A stretch of DNA of 64,000 bases from Candidatus Poribacteria bacterium (GCA_022825825.1 JAJDWA010000021.1:62001-126000); one strand, 5' to 3'. Numbered from the stretch's first letter, positions 35,439 to 45,022 are shown. Program-made: numbers and translations. Notes: generated by a model not told the origin, from the letters alone.

Positions 35439-35636
35439 CTACTGCCCTCCTCGCTGGATGTAGTTCTCAACGAATTCCTCGGAGTCTTCTTCCAGAATTT
35501 CGTCGATTTCATCAAGGAGTGCATCTAAATCTTCGGTTAACTCATCAACATTTTCTTTAAGCTCAGAATCGGGTTGTATCTCCGCAGTTTCATTTGCGGG
35601 ATGGTCTCTATATTCTTGCTGTTTTTCGCTTGGCAT
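35439..35636 (-). CDS. pup: Prokaryotic ubiquitin-like protein Pup
   Basis: 65 residues, disordered and highly acidic, with a C-terminal coiled-coil-forming stretch (LTEDLDALLDEIDEILEEDS) that binds the ATPase. It ends NYIQRGGQ: the canonical GG motif with a terminal glutamine, which Dop must convert to glutamate before ligation. The length and the ending match actinobacterial Pup. It sits between dop and prcB, the usual order, at a spacing of 2 bases from prcB. Confidence 0.96.
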   Translation of the reverse strand: MPSEKQQEYRDHPANETAEIQPDSELKENVDELTEDLDALLDEIDEILEEDSEEFVENYIQRGGQ

Positions 35637-35724
35637 GTTGTACTCCTTTTAAAATTGTGGCAACGGAAATTCCGTATACCTTATATTCTCAACATTAGGG
35701 ATAAAACCTTTACTATCTACTAAA

Positions 35725-37212
35725 TTATTTGCAGTCAGCTCGGATTTGGTTCACGAGATCAACGACCGTACAGGTATTTAATAGTTCACCAACTATTTCT
35801 TGTGTGCCAAAGTGTGGACGTTCCATCATAATTTTATCAAAACCGGTTGGCCCATTAAAAATAATTGAATTCCAACTCACGCTATGAATGTCATTAGGAA
35901 ATTTTCGTAAACATGTTCCTCGAAAATATGCTCGAGTATCTAATGGAGGATGCTGAATTGCATGAACAATTTCTTCATGAGTCAATATCCGTTCAACGTG
36001 TCCATTTTTCAGCAATCGTGCGTAAAGTCCCTTATCGGGTCGCAGGTCATGATACTGAAGATCCATCATCCGAACACGCGGATCAGTCCATTTAAAATCG
36101 TGCCGTGCGACATAGGCATCAATTAGCCTTTTTTTGATAATCCAATCTAAATGCTGTCCTAAAGACATCGGATCAGTTTCTAAACTTTTTAAAACAAAAT
36201 CCCACTTTTCCAAAACGTCTTCAACGATAGGCGTTCTTTCTTCATTTGAAAGATGTTGATGTGCAAGTTCAAGATACGCCCGTTGAACCTCTACTGCTGT
36301 CCATTTCCGACCATCTTTAAGCACAATCTCGTTTTTGCACGACAGATCACGCGATACTGATTTTATCACTGCAACCGGATCTTGTAAAGCAAATTGTTTA
36401 TCGATAACACCTTTCTCAATTAATTGTAAGACGATAGCCGTGATCCCGATTTTCAGGTAGATAGTAAATTCGGACATGTTTGAGTCGCCCACAATCACGT
36501 GTAGCCTGCGATAGAGTTTTGAATCAGCGTGCGGTTCATCACGGGTATTTATCAACGGCCGTTCAACCATTGTGCTAAGGCCGACCTCTTTTTCAAAGAA
36601 ATCTGCCCGTTGTGAGATTTGGAAATCGGTTTCGGCCGCGCCGTTTTCTGCACCTACCTTACCGCTCCCTGTAATAATCTGTCGTGTTACGAGGAAAGGC
36701 GTTAATCCATCTACAATATCCGAAAACGGTATTTTCCGCGACATCAAGTAATTTTCATGTGATCCGTAACTATGTCCTTTGTAATCAGTATTGTTTTTAT
36801 AGATAATAATTTCTTGGTTATCCAGCAACAACTGCTCCGCAGCGAGCCGACTCAAATCCAAAATGAGTTCGCCAGCTTTTTCAAACTTAACAAGGTCTCG
36901 GGCGTTTGAACATTCAGGTGTGCAGTATTCCGGGTGTGCGTGGTCAACATAATATCTACCGCCGTTTATTAAAATATCATTGATAACATTGTGGTTCTCG
37001 TCCTCCACTGGTGGACTTTGACTCTCCTCCATAAATCCGCGGGCATCCATCAATGGACTTTCTTGCGCGTAATCCCACGAAATCGTTGGGATGTTGCGAC
37101 TTTTATAGGCATTTACAACTAATGTTGAAGCTGCTATCGGGTCTTGCTCTCGTGCATTTTTGACAGAGATACCGAACTCTGTTTCGGTGCCGATAATTGT
37201 TGGTACTGACAT
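35725..37212 (-). CDS. dop: Pup deamidase/depupylase
   Basis: 495 residues from the ATG at 37212; the frame is open further to 37257. It has the Dop pattern: IIGTETEFGISVKNAREQDP, SWDYAQESPLMDARGF, INGGRYYVDHAHPEYCTPEC and NTRDEPHADSKLYRRLHVIV. The extra N-terminal loop separates it from PafA. It deamidates Pup's C-terminal Gln and removes Pup from substrates. It is followed by pup, prcB, prcA and pafA. A direct repeat lies upstream (37231-37288). Its neighbour on the other side is an R-M gene pair that splits it from mpa. Confidence 0.94.
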   Translation of the reverse strand: MSVPTIIGTETEFGISVKNAREQDPIAASTLVVNAYKSRNIPTISWDYAQESPLMDARGFMEESQSPPVEDENHNVINDILINGGRYYVDHAHPEYCTPECSNARDLVKFEKAGELILDLSRLAAEQLLLDNQEIIIYKNNTDYKGHSYGSHENYLMSRKIPFSDIVDGLTPFLVTRQIITGSGKVGAENGAAETDFQISQRADFFEKEVGLSTMVERPLINTRDEPHADSKLYRRLHVIVGDSNMSEFTIYLKIGITAIVLQLIEKGVIDKQFALQDPVAVIKSVSRDLSCKNEIVLKDGRKWTAVEVQRAYLELAHQHLSNEERTPIVEDVLEKWDFVLKSLETDPMSLGQHLDWIIKKRLIDAYVARHDFKWTDPRVRMMDLQYHDLRPDKGLYARLLKNGHVERILTHEEIVHAIQHPPLDTRAYFRGTCLRKFPNDIHSVSWNSIIFNGPTGFDKIMMERPHFGTQEIVGELLNTCTVVDLVNQIRADCK

Positions 37213-37230
37213 ATTCTCTTTCGTATTGCA

Positions 37231-37288
37231 AATCGGGCGGACAAAGTCCTCCCACACCTATGAATCGGGCGGACAAAACTCTCTCACA
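37231..37288. repeat. Imperfect tandem direct repeat upstream of dop
   Basis: AATCGGGCGGACAAAGTCCT at 37231 recurs at 37263 as AATCGGGCGGACAAAACTCT, with a period of 32 bases and about four mismatches over 26 bases. It lies directly upstream of the dop start, in its likely promoter or 5' leader region. Confidence 0.7.
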
Positions 37289-37367
37289 TCAAAAATGAAA
37301 TTATAAACAATAGTGCAGCCAAATCCTGATTTGGTAGTGTTGTTCCTTTCTACCTTGCTTATTACGG

Positions 37368-38012
37368 TCACTTCCAAGAATCGCCTTCTGTTAGTTCTTC
37401 CAAACAATCAAAATTGTTGAGGAAATCATCAAACGCACTGTAATCGTATTTACTGCTCTTTTTTAGCACTTTCCCTGCTTTGTTAATTGGCAGCTCAGTT
37501 TTCTGATTGTCGGTTACTTGATAGGTGTCCAGCTGCAAATCATCAAAACGCTCAACATCTGAAGTCTTAAATATGTAATAGTTGATGTCATGTGTATCCT
37601 GGTCCCAGACTTGTATCCAGGTGTAAAAGACTCTGGAATCCACCAAGTGATAACGGATTTTGGGATGGAAGCTAAAATGTTTGACTTCTTCTCCCGGTTT
37701 TGCTGTCTTTTTCTCAATTCCCTCAGATGTTTTTGCCTGAATGAATCGAACGAGCATCTTGAGACTGTCTTGTTTACATGTTTCACAAAGTGGAGTTACT
37801 GTTTTACGTGTGCCTTTGCCATAAGGTTGTTCACGCGTCCATGCATTTTTGAATGCTTTGCAGGATTCACAGTAACTTTTCAGAATGACAAAATCAAATT
37901 TCTCGTCAATATATGCTCTATAAACCTGCCAGCCTCGTTTATGAAGCTCCATCGCTAATCGCATCTCGCCATACAGGCCAATTACACGCTTGTCGGTATC
38001 AGATCCATTCAC
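37368..38012 (-). CDS. Putative restriction endonuclease paired with a DNA methyltransferase
   Basis: 214 residues from the GTG at 38012 (AGAGGTGG just upstream); it overlaps the methyltransferase end by 14 bases. A PD-(D/E)XK-like core is suggested by AYIDEKFDFVILKS and the strand LVRFIQAKTSEG, where Gln-x-Lys would be a variant of E-x-K. Two CxxC pairs (YCESCKAF and LCETCKQD) flank an insert and probably bind zinc. The family is not recognised by name; the nuclease role rests on this core and on the coupled methyltransferase gene. It lies just before dop, inside the proteasome locus. Confidence 0.6.
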   Translation of the reverse strand: MNGSDTDKRVIGLYGEMRLAMELHKRGWQVYRAYIDEKFDFVILKSYCESCKAFKNAWTREQPYGKGTRKTVTPLCETCKQDSLKMLVRFIQAKTSEGIEKKTAKPGEEVKHFSFHPKIRYHLVDSRVFYTWIQVWDQDTHDINYYIFKTSDVERFDDLQLDTYQVTDNQKTELPINKAGKVLKKSSKYDYSAFDDFLNNFDCLEELTEGDSWK

Positions 38013-39288
38013 TGTCCACCTCTTTCGGTTTCGTAAAGAGAGCACCTGGGATGCGCTTCAGGACAGCATCTCTAAACAACGTTCTGTTTAATTCTATTCC
38101 GATGCTATTTCGTCCTAACCTTAATGATTCTATTGTGGTCGTGAATGAACCTGCAAAAGGATCAAGGACAGATTCTTCCATACCGCTGAACACCCGTACT
38201 GCATATTCGGGAATTTCGCGTGGGAAAGGGGCTGTATGTCCGAGAGTGTTATGCCCCTTGCTGTTTATCTTAATTACAGGTGCTAATTTGACGATATCGC
38301 GACGCCACATGCGCAGCAAATCTTCATCAACAAAATTATGAGCTCGTTGCAACCCCGTCATTAACTGCGTACGGGCAGAAAAACGCTTGCCACGATTGCC
38401 AGCTGATCGCTTGAAACAGTCTAAATTCTTGCATTCCCAAGATTTTATACCTACACCAGAGTATGCATTCCCATTGACTTTCAAACATCCGCATATTGGA
38501 CAAGGATAAGGCGTTTCATCCAACCGATGTTTGTAGAAAATAAAGATATGTTCATAGCAGTTGATTGGATATTGATATAAAGGATAAGGCCTATTTCCAT
38601 TTTTATGTCGCTGAGTTTGAACTTCGCCTTTATCCCAGATGAAGTCGTCCACAAATTGAAAACCGTGTTCTTCAAATATCATAGTAAAATAGGCACCCAA
38701 AGGTATGCGGCGTTTTCCCCAAGTTGATTTAGTTTGCCTGTTATCGTTGTCAAATATGTCACCGACATTGAAAACGAAAGGGCGATGATTGTCCAGGACC
38801 CGATAGCATTCCTTGATAATACAAGACATTTCATCCAAATAGGCATCCAGAGTTTCCCACTGGGAATAATCTCTTGCATTGTAATATGGTGGTGAAGTGA
38901 TCATCAACTGAACACTTTCGCTGTCCATACGCCGCAAAAAGTCCAAACAATTACCCCACAACAGTTTTGGTCTGTTAGGTTCGGAAAAGATGTCTTGATT
39001 CAGAGCCGAATCGGCATTTGCATATTGTTTCTGATATTCCTTCTTTACTAAATCATAGTATGATTTGATAAACTGTTCTACGGTTGAATCCCTGTCGCCT
39101 CGAATGTTATGGAGGCAATCAGTTTTAAATTCGTTCAACTGTTGTTCATTGAACACGCGTCTTAGATATTTATTGCTCACCTCAAATATCGTATCTAAGT
39201 GCGGATGTGGACCATCGGTCGCGTACGATACGTCTTTACCGGTATCTATTTCAGCCAATCCCACAATCGTCACCCCCTTCATACCCAA
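37999..39288 (-). CDS. Beta-class DNA methyltransferase with a zinc-ribbon-like insert
   Basis: 429 residues. Motif IV TSPPYYNARDYSQWETLD precedes motif I DPFAGSFTTTIESLRLGRNS, as in N4-cytosine/N6-adenine beta-class enzymes. A Cys-rich insert (PCPICGCLKVNG and WECKNLDCFKRS) may bind zinc. The next gene downstream overlaps it and encodes a putative nuclease, so the pair is a likely type II R-M system. The start is the ATG at 39288; another ATG lies 6 bases inside. It separates mpa (39433-41232) from dop, which usually sit together. Confidence 0.85.
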   Translation of the reverse strand: MGMKGVTIVGLAEIDTGKDVSYATDGPHPHLDTIFEVSNKYLRRVFNEQQLNEFKTDCLHNIRGDRDSTVEQFIKSYYDLVKKEYQKQYANADSALNQDIFSEPNRPKLLWGNCLDFLRRMDSESVQLMITSPPYYNARDYSQWETLDAYLDEMSCIIKECYRVLDNHRPFVFNVGDIFDNDNRQTKSTWGKRRIPLGAYFTMIFEEHGFQFVDDFIWDKGEVQTQRHKNGNRPYPLYQYPINCYEHIFIFYKHRLDETPYPCPICGCLKVNGNAYSGVGIKSWECKNLDCFKRSAGNRGKRFSARTQLMTGLQRAHNFVDEDLLRMWRRDIVKLAPVIKINSKGHNTLGHTAPFPREIPEYAVRVFSGMEESVLDPFAGSFTTTIESLRLGRNSIGIELNRTLFRDAVLKRIPGALFTKPKEVDSEWI

Positions 39289-39432
39289 AAATCAAATCCT
39301 GACACCTAAGTTGCTTGCACTACCTTGGACAGCTGGACTACTCTCACTATCCCTTTCTCAATTAAAACGGTACTATTGTGTATAATTTCCTAAAAATATG
39401 ATTCCACATAATTCTGCATCTACAATAAACTA

Positions 39433-41232
39433 CTACAGGTACGTTCCACCTTTACTAACTCTCACTTCTGGTCTCCGCCGTGCTTCTGGTTCATTTATCA
39501 GTGCCCGTATGTTGACGATCTTTTCACCTTTTCTACCAGAAATCTTTGCCCAATCATCTGGATTCGTGGTGTTCGGTAGGTCCTCGTTTTCACGGTATTC
39601 CTCTCGAATAGCGGTTTTTAAATCGTCAAGTGAAATCCCTTTTTCTTTGCCTTCTGAATCAATCAACCGTTTAATTGCTGTCTTCTTGGCGCGTGAGACG
39701 ATGTTTCTAATCATCGCTCCGCTCACAAAATCCTTAAAAAAGAGGGTTTCGCGTTCGCCACGGGTGTATGTTACCTCAATGAACCTATTCTCATCTGTGG
39801 TAGCATACATTTCGTCAACAGCTTCACGAATAAGATGATCTGAGAAATCATCGGAGTTTCCATCAAATTTGCCTACCTCTTCTTTGGCAAACGGCAGATC
39901 AGGTGTTAAATAGATACCAAAAATATCTTTTGCGCCGTCGATGTTAGGACGATCAATTTTGATTTTTATATCGAGTCTACCGGGTCTCAAAACAGCAGGA
40001 TCAAGCAGGTCTTGTCGATTGCTTGCGCCGATAACAATTACATCGCGTAAATTTTCTACACCATCAATCTCGGCGAGAAACTGTGGCACCAGCGTAGACT
40101 CCATATCTGATGAAATCCCCATGCCACGCGAGCGGAACAGTGAATCCATTTCGTCAAAGAAAATGACAACAGGATACCCCTCTTTCGACTTGTCACGTGC
40201 TTTTTGGAAGACTTCTCGTATCTTTCGTTCGGTTTCACCAACATACTTATTAAGTAACTCGGGGCCTTTAATATTTATGAAATAGCCTCTAACGTCATCT
40301 CTACCGGTCTTTTGTCGGATACTTTCAGCGAGGTTATTTGCCACTGCTCGTGCTATCAATGTTTTTCCACATCCTGGAGGACCATAAAGTAACACACCTT
40401 TCGGGGGAGTCAAATCAAATTCGCGGTATTCGTCTGGGTAGAGATAAGGCATTTCAATGGCATCTCGAATCGCCTCTATCTGTGTATCCAACCCACCGAT
40501 GTCAGCATAACTTATATCCGGGACTTCCTCAAGGAGTAAGTCATCAAGCTCGCGTTTTGGAAGTTTTTCAAGGAGCATGCCGCTGGTATGGTTTAGCAGC
40601 ACACTATCCCCTGTCTTCAAAGTTTCATCTTTTAAAGCAGAGGAAACACGTACAACCTGTTCTTCATCCGTGCGAAGACTGACAACAGCGCGGTCAGATT
40701 CAAGCACCTCTTTTATTTTAACAACATCTCCGTGCTTCTCAGGCTGTTTGATTGCAACGACATTTAGGCCACTATTAACAATAACCTCTTGTCCTATCTG
40801 TATTTGGTCAGCTTTGATGGCAGGATCGAGATTCACACGCCATTTTTTCCCGCTGATGTCAACATCAATCGTGTTATCATCATTCGCGCCAAGAAAAATG
40901 CCATAATTATTCGGAGGTGCGCTCAGCTGCTTGACCTTTTCTTTCAAAAGTTCAACTTTTTCTTTTACCTCGTGGAGTGTAGTCATCAGTTTGCGATTGC
41001 GTCTGTGTGCTTGCATCAGCTCGCGCGTCATTTCATATAGGCGCGCATCCACGTCCTCATCTGGGGCAGTACTGAGTTGTCTTCGCAGATCCGAAACTTC
41101 GTTCTCAAGCATCTCTATCTGCCAGTTCAACTCACGAATCCGCTGTGGATAGTCAACCGCATTATCTGATTCGATCCCTTCAATATTAGAACCTTTTAAT
41201 AATTCAGATGAAGTCTCTCTTTTACCAGCCAT
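39433..41232 (-). CDS. mpa: Proteasome-associated ATPase (Mpa/ARC type)
   Basis: 599 residues. An N-terminal coiled coil (about 20-105: LNWQIEMLENEVSDLRRQLS, LMTTLHEVKEKVELLKEKV) is followed by OB-type domains (~110-240) and a AAA+ module with Walker A GPPGCGKTLIARAV, Walker B FFDEMDSLF and GASNRQDLLDPAVLRPGR. The protein ends GGTYL, matching the hydrophobic-Tyr-X tail that docks in the 20S alpha-ring pockets. It unfolds pupylated proteins and feeds them into PrcAB. A terminator-like hairpin separates it from recA upstream. dop follows only after an inserted R-M pair. Confidence 0.95.
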   Translation of the reverse strand: MAGKRETSSELLKGSNIEGIESDNAVDYPQRIRELNWQIEMLENEVSDLRRQLSTAPDEDVDARLYEMTRELMQAHRRNRKLMTTLHEVKEKVELLKEKVKQLSAPPNNYGIFLGANDDNTIDVDISGKKWRVNLDPAIKADQIQIGQEVIVNSGLNVVAIKQPEKHGDVVKIKEVLESDRAVVSLRTDEEQVVRVSSALKDETLKTGDSVLLNHTSGMLLEKLPKRELDDLLLEEVPDISYADIGGLDTQIEAIRDAIEMPYLYPDEYREFDLTPPKGVLLYGPPGCGKTLIARAVANNLAESIRQKTGRDDVRGYFINIKGPELLNKYVGETERKIREVFQKARDKSKEGYPVVIFFDEMDSLFRSRGMGISSDMESTLVPQFLAEIDGVENLRDVIVIGASNRQDLLDPAVLRPGRLDIKIKIDRPNIDGAKDIFGIYLTPDLPFAKEEVGKFDGNSDDFSDHLIREAVDEMYATTDENRFIEVTYTRGERETLFFKDFVSGAMIRNIVSRAKKTAIKRLIDSEGKEKGISLDDLKTAIREEYRENEDLPNTTNPDDWAKISGRKGEKIVNIRALINEPEARRRPEVRVSKGGTYL

Positions 41233-41282
41233 TATGAGAAGTTCTCACTTTCCATTGAAAAGATTGTGGTATAGTAGACAAA

Positions 41283-41305
41283 AGTCGGTTTTATGATAAC
41301 CGACT
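41283..41305 (-). terminator. Rho-independent terminator after recA
   Basis: AGTCGGTT (41283-41290) pairs with AACCGACT (41298-41305) around a 7-base loop. Read on the minus strand the stem is followed by a short TTTT-type tract. It lies about 125 bases beyond the recA stop and just before mpa, so it would separate the two transcripts. Confidence 0.7.
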
Positions 41306-41430
41306 CTTACGCATAAAAGTATAGCATGTTGTAAATTTTACATCAAGAAAAAACAATTTTAATGTTGAACATCACTTATGATCTCTGTCCTATTTGAAAA
41401 CAAACGATTTATTTGCGATTATCCAAAATC

Positions 41431-42579
41431 TTAAATTCCATCGTCGTCATCAGATGTATCATCAAATTCGGTATCAACTTCCTCATCAACAATATCAACT
41501 CCAGGAATATTTCCTGCACCAGATTCAGATTGAGCAATTGAACTGAAGTTTTCCCGAATCTTTTTATCAAGTTCCGCTGCAACTTCAGGATTTTGTTCTA
41601 AATAGGTTTTTGCATTATTACGTCCCTGACCTATCCGTTCGTTGTTATATGAGAACCATGAACCTCTTTTATCAATTAACCCTGCACCGATAGCGATATC
41701 TAAAAGGTTACCCTCTTTGGAAATGCCTTTACCAAAAGTCACATCAAATTCTGCCTCTTTGAACGGCGGGGCAACTTTGTTTTTTACCACCTTGACCGTG
41801 ACACGGTTTCCGAGTACCTCTGTGCCCTCTTTGATCTGTTGGGGACGACGAATTTCCAATCGAACAGAGGCATGAAACTTCAATGCGAGTCCACCAGGCG
41901 TTGTATCTGGGTTACCAAACATAAGACCGATCTTTTGGCGAATTTGGTTAGTGAAGATGACACACGTTTTAGACTTGTTCGTTACCCCCGATAGTTTTCT
42001 TAACGCTTTAGACATCAATCGCGGGAGCAACCCGACATGTGCATCACCCATTTCACCTTCAACTTCTGCTTGCGGTGTTAAGGCAGCTACCGAATCTACA
42101 ATCACAACATCAATCGCGCCGCTTCGGATAAGGGTTTCCACAATCTCTAATGCTTGTTCTCCCGCATCCGGCTGCGAAATCAATAGATTTTCGAGATTAA
42201 CACCGATGCTGCGAGCGTAAGTCGTATCTAAGGCATGTTCAACGTCAATAAATGCTGCGATTCCGCCCATTTTTTGTGCTTCAGCAACGATATGGAGTGC
42301 AAGCGTGGTTTTTCCTGTTCCTTCATGCCCAAAAATTTCTATAATTCTGCCTCGCGGCACACCGCCAACACCTAACGCCATATCAAGCGCAAGCGCCCCA
42401 GTCGGAATTGCTTCGACTGGTACCACTTCGTTATCAGTAAGCCGCATGATCGCACCTTTTCCATAGGCACGTTCTACTTGAGAAATAGCTTGGTCCACAG
42501 CCTTCTTTTTCTCATCAGCGATTTTTGTATCTTCCGGATTCTCTCCATTTTCCTTTTTTTTCTGATCGTCATTTGCCAT
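41431..42579 (-). CDS. recA: Recombinase RecA
   Basis: 382 residues. It has all RecA marks: [20 protein letters not shown], Walker [14 protein letters not shown] (His and Gly replace the usual PES), [60 protein letters not shown] and [10 protein letters not shown]. The acidic C-terminal tail ([19 protein letters not shown]) is typical. It drives homologous recombination and LexA cleavage. The start overlaps the thpR stop by 11 bases, so both are in one transcript with pgsA and lolA upstream. Confidence 0.98.
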   Translation of the reverse strand: MANDDQKKKENGENPEDTKIADEKKKAVDQAISQVERAYGKGAIMRLTDNEVVPVEAIPTGALALDMALGVGGVPRGRIIEIFGHEGTGKTTLALHIVAEAQKMGGIAAFIDVEHALDTTYARSIGVNLENLLISQPDAGEQALEIVETLIRSGAIDVVIVDSVAALTPQAEVEGEMGDAHVGLLPRLMSKALRKLSGVTNKSKTCVIFTNQIRQKIGLMFGNPDTTPGGLALKFHASVRLEIRRPQQIKEGTEVLGNRVTVKVVKNKVAPPFKEAEFDVTFGKGISKEGNLLDIAIGAGLIDKRGSWFSYNNERIGQGRNNAKTYLEQNPEVAAELDKKIRENFSSIAQSESGAGNIPGVDIVDEEVDTEFDDTSDDDDGI

Positions 42580-43162
42580 TATTGGCTTTCTCCTTATTCA
42601 ATTCACAGATTTTTAACGGGGTATAGACTGCACCACTGGGATGCAACTCACTTTTGACAAGCGTGATTTTTTCAACTATCAGCAATGTCCCGTCAAGAGC
42701 TTCAAATTTCGAAAATAAATTGTTAAAAGGTTTCAAATTCACTCTATTTTTGAACCGTGCAAGTGTAAAATGTGGGTGAAAACGGGTATCTTTCGGATAG
42801 CCCAACTCAGCCAGTTCAACATTTATTGCGTTCGCTAACTTTTCTGTTGGCACAGAACCCTGTTTTAAACCCACCCATAAAACACGAGGACGATCCAAAT
42901 TTGGAAACGCTCCTATTCCACCAATCTCGATTGAAAATGGGTTTTGGCTTATTGCTATCCTTTGTAAGGCTGCACCAATCTCATCTACATTTTGGTTCTC
43001 TACCTCACCAAAAAACTTCAAGGTCAGATGAAAATTTCCGTGCTTCGTCCATGATGCCCTCTCAATCTTTGGACGAAACGCTCTCTGAACATCTACCAAC
43101 AAAGACTGAATTTTTTCTGGTATCTCAATAGCAGCAAAACACCGGATTGAATCAGGTTTCAT
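42569..43162 (-). CDS. thpR: RNA 2',3'-cyclic phosphodiesterase (2'-5' RNA ligase family)
   Basis: 197 residues from the ATG at 43162, preceded by GGGTGG. The two catalytic HxT motifs of the 2H phosphoesterase family are visible: [13 protein letters not shown] and [14 protein letters not shown]. The N terminus [20 protein letters not shown] is typical. It hydrolyses 2',3'-cyclic phosphates on RNA; the physiological substrate in bacteria is uncertain. It overlaps recA and lies 21 bases after pgsA; a pgsA-thpR-recA order is common in bacteria. Confidence 0.92.
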   Translation of the reverse strand: MKPDSIRCFAAIEIPEKIQSLLVDVQRAFRPKIERASWTKHGNFHLTLKFFGEVENQNVDEIGAALQRIAISQNPFSIEIGGIGAFPNLDRPRVLWVGLKQGSVPTEKLANAINVELAELGYPKDTRFHPHFTLARFKNRVNLKPFNNLFSKFEALDGTLLIVEKITLVKSELHPSGAVYTPLKICELNKEKANNGK

Positions 43163-43183
43163 TATGACCACCCAAATAACAAA

Positions 43184-43786
43184 CTACTCCGTCCTTTCGT
43201 AAGTTAAAAACACTTTTCGGTTGCCATACAAAATTTCCAAACCGGAGGCAACTGTGAACAACAAGGGCAGGTACATCATAAAGTAAATCGGCCCGTGGTC
43301 CTGGATAACATATTTTAAATCCTCTTGAAAGATAAGTAAAACCAAACTTATCAATATCACAACGACTTGGGTGACGGTTTTGTATTTTCCCCATCGATTA
43401 GCCGATATTACCTCACCCTGTTTTACGACACACAGGATTCGGAACACAGTAATAATAACTTCACGTCCGACTATAACCGACACCATCCACATCGGAATTA
43501 GACTGATCTTATTGTCAAAATGTTCAGGTTGAAAAAGATAAAAACTGATTAAAGCAGATCCAACTAAAATTTTATCTATGATAGAATCCATGAAACTGCC
43601 AAATTGGGTTACTCCTTGTTTCCTTGCAATCTTCCCGTCTAAATGGTCAGTCAAAGCTGCCAATCCGAAAAAGACTGTTGCAAGTACCATATCGTTCGCG
43701 CGAAAAAAGAGGATAAAGGGCAGTGTCAGCAATAACCGTGAAAACGTAAGGATATTTGCCAACCGAAAAAGAGGACGAAAATTCAT
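43184..43786 (-). CDS. pgsA: CDP-diacylglycerol-glycerol-3-phosphate 3-phosphatidyltransferase
   Basis: 200 residues with about five TM segments. The CDP-alcohol phosphatidyltransferase signature is complete: DHLDGKIARKQGVTQFGSFM then DSIIDK (D-x2-D-G-x2-A-R-x8-G-x3-D-x3-D). It makes phosphatidylglycerol phosphate in the inner membrane. The start follows the lolA stop by 6 bases, so lolA-pgsA-thpR-recA form one transcript. Confidence 0.95.
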   Translation of the reverse strand: MNFRPLFRLANILTFSRLLLTLPFILFFRANDMVLATVFFGLAALTDHLDGKIARKQGVTQFGSFMDSIIDKILVGSALISFYLFQPEHFDNKISLIPMWMVSVIVGREVIITVFRILCVVKQGEVISANRWGKYKTVTQVVVILISLVLLIFQEDLKYVIQDHGPIYFMMYLPLLFTVASGLEILYGNRKVFLTYERTE

Positions 43787-43792
43787 AAGTTC

Positions 43793-44497
43793 CTAATTCT
43801 CTGTAAAGTCAATCACCTCGGCATTTTTGGGAATAACGAACTTGAACACGTTTGGAGGTAACTCTTTGTCTCGTTGTATTTTAGATAACTTCATAATTAC
43901 GTTTCGACGACTCCCATCTTCATATACAATCACATGACCGAATTGAACGGGAAGCCACTCACCTTCTTTGACCCAAATTTCAAGTATTTCCTTTACATTG
44001 CTATCAGCTCTATTTACCAAACGGTCTTTTGGAGTTAACTGTATCTGATGTACGCCTTTTGAGTTCGCTGCTTCATCAGGAACCAATTTCATATTCCAAT
44101 TTTCTGATAACCCTTCAAGAGACTCGCCAATTCCAGGTATGAGTTCACGCCGCTGTGATTTACTTAACTTCTGTTTATTGACCTGATTAATTACTTGTGC
44201 GTAAGACCATACGTAAGCACCATCTAAAACAATGGTCTTTATAATTTTTTGGGGGTCTTTTGGGGCTACATATTCCTTACGGAGGAGGTTTGGTTTGCCA
44301 AAAGTAAATTGTCCGTGAGCAATACTTTTTCTCGTTTTGTATAAAGTTATTTCCTCAAATTCTGCACTAAAGTTTTTCGACTTTTCATAAGCGGTTTTAA
44401 AATTCGTGTAAATTTCATCAACTGTATAGGCATATCCACTAACAACAAAACATAGTAAAAAGCAGAGTAAAGCCAAACTCCAATACATGCGTTTCAC
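43793..44497 (-). CDS. lolA: Outer-membrane lipoprotein carrier protein LolA-like
   Basis: 234 residues. A signal peptide (WSLALLCFLLCFVVSGYA) is followed by the LolA pattern: VDEIYTNFKTAYEKSKNFSA, FTFGKPNLLRKEYVAPKDPQ, VLDGAYVWSYAQVINQVNKQ and WKLKLV-type strands (NWNMKLVPDEA), ending with the LSKIQRDKELPPNVFKFVIP motif. LolA-type proteins carry lipoproteins across the periplasm, so the cell has an outer membrane. The start is a GTG with GGAG seven bases upstream. It is the first gene of the run to recA. Confidence 0.85.
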   Translation of the reverse strand: MKRMYWSLALLCFLLCFVVSGYAYTVDEIYTNFKTAYEKSKNFSAEFEEITLYKTRKSIAHGQFTFGKPNLLRKEYVAPKDPQKIIKTIVLDGAYVWSYAQVINQVNKQKLSKSQRRELIPGIGESLEGLSENWNMKLVPDEAANSKGVHQIQLTPKDRLVNRADSNVKEILEIWVKEGEWLPVQFGHVIVYEDGSRRNVIMKLSKIQRDKELPPNVFKFVIPKNAEVIDFTEN

Positions 44498-44563
44498 GGT
44501 GATTCTCCTATTTTGGAAAATGAATTATATCTATTTTGAATAAATAGTATAGCATAACCTATT

Positions 44564-45022
44564 TTATCTGTCAATGCAATTTTTTCCTTTTTCAGTCTGA
44601 ACTACTTTCACCACATCAGATTCTAAAGCATTTAACCGCATCCAATCCGTTAATTCAACCGCTGCAGCATCTGTGTCATCCAATGCACAGAAGACGAGAC
44701 GTTCTAAAGCATTAGCCACTTGTGCTTCACGAAATATTGCTTGGAACCAGATACTAAATGTTTTGAGCGCGTCTGACGACTCCGAAAACACCCAGAAGAC
44801 CACACGACAAAAATCAAGCCCTTCGTCAACTGATTGTTGTGAAATCCGGACATCTTTGGGAAATCCATGGAAAAGTTGTAGTAGGTCTGCAATTACCAGG
44901 ACGCAATCTTGGTTGAGATACGAAATTTCGGGTAAAATATCGAAATGGATCGCATATTTGTGAACTTCAAGTGCCCTCTCATGATCTTGATTCTGTGTAG
45001 ATTCTTCTATTGTATTTGACAC
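44564..45022 (-). CDS. Hypothetical protein, 152 residues
   Basis: The start is a GTG with AAGGAGAC eight bases upstream. The product is soluble and acidic, with regular helices (EVHKYAIHFDILPEI, FSIWFQAIFREAQVANALER) and hydrophobic strands (CVLVIADLLQLF, CRVVFWVFSES). The DTDAAAVELTDWMRLNALES stretch suggests a helical bundle end. I do not recognise the family. It lies 66 bases before lolA on the same strand and could be transcribed with it. Confidence 0.65.
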   Translation of the reverse strand: MSNTIEESTQNQDHERALEVHKYAIHFDILPEISYLNQDCVLVIADLLQLFHGFPKDVRISQQSVDEGLDFCRVVFWVFSESSDALKTFSIWFQAIFREAQVANALERLVFCALDDTDAAAVELTDWMRLNALESDVVKVVQTEKGKNCIDR

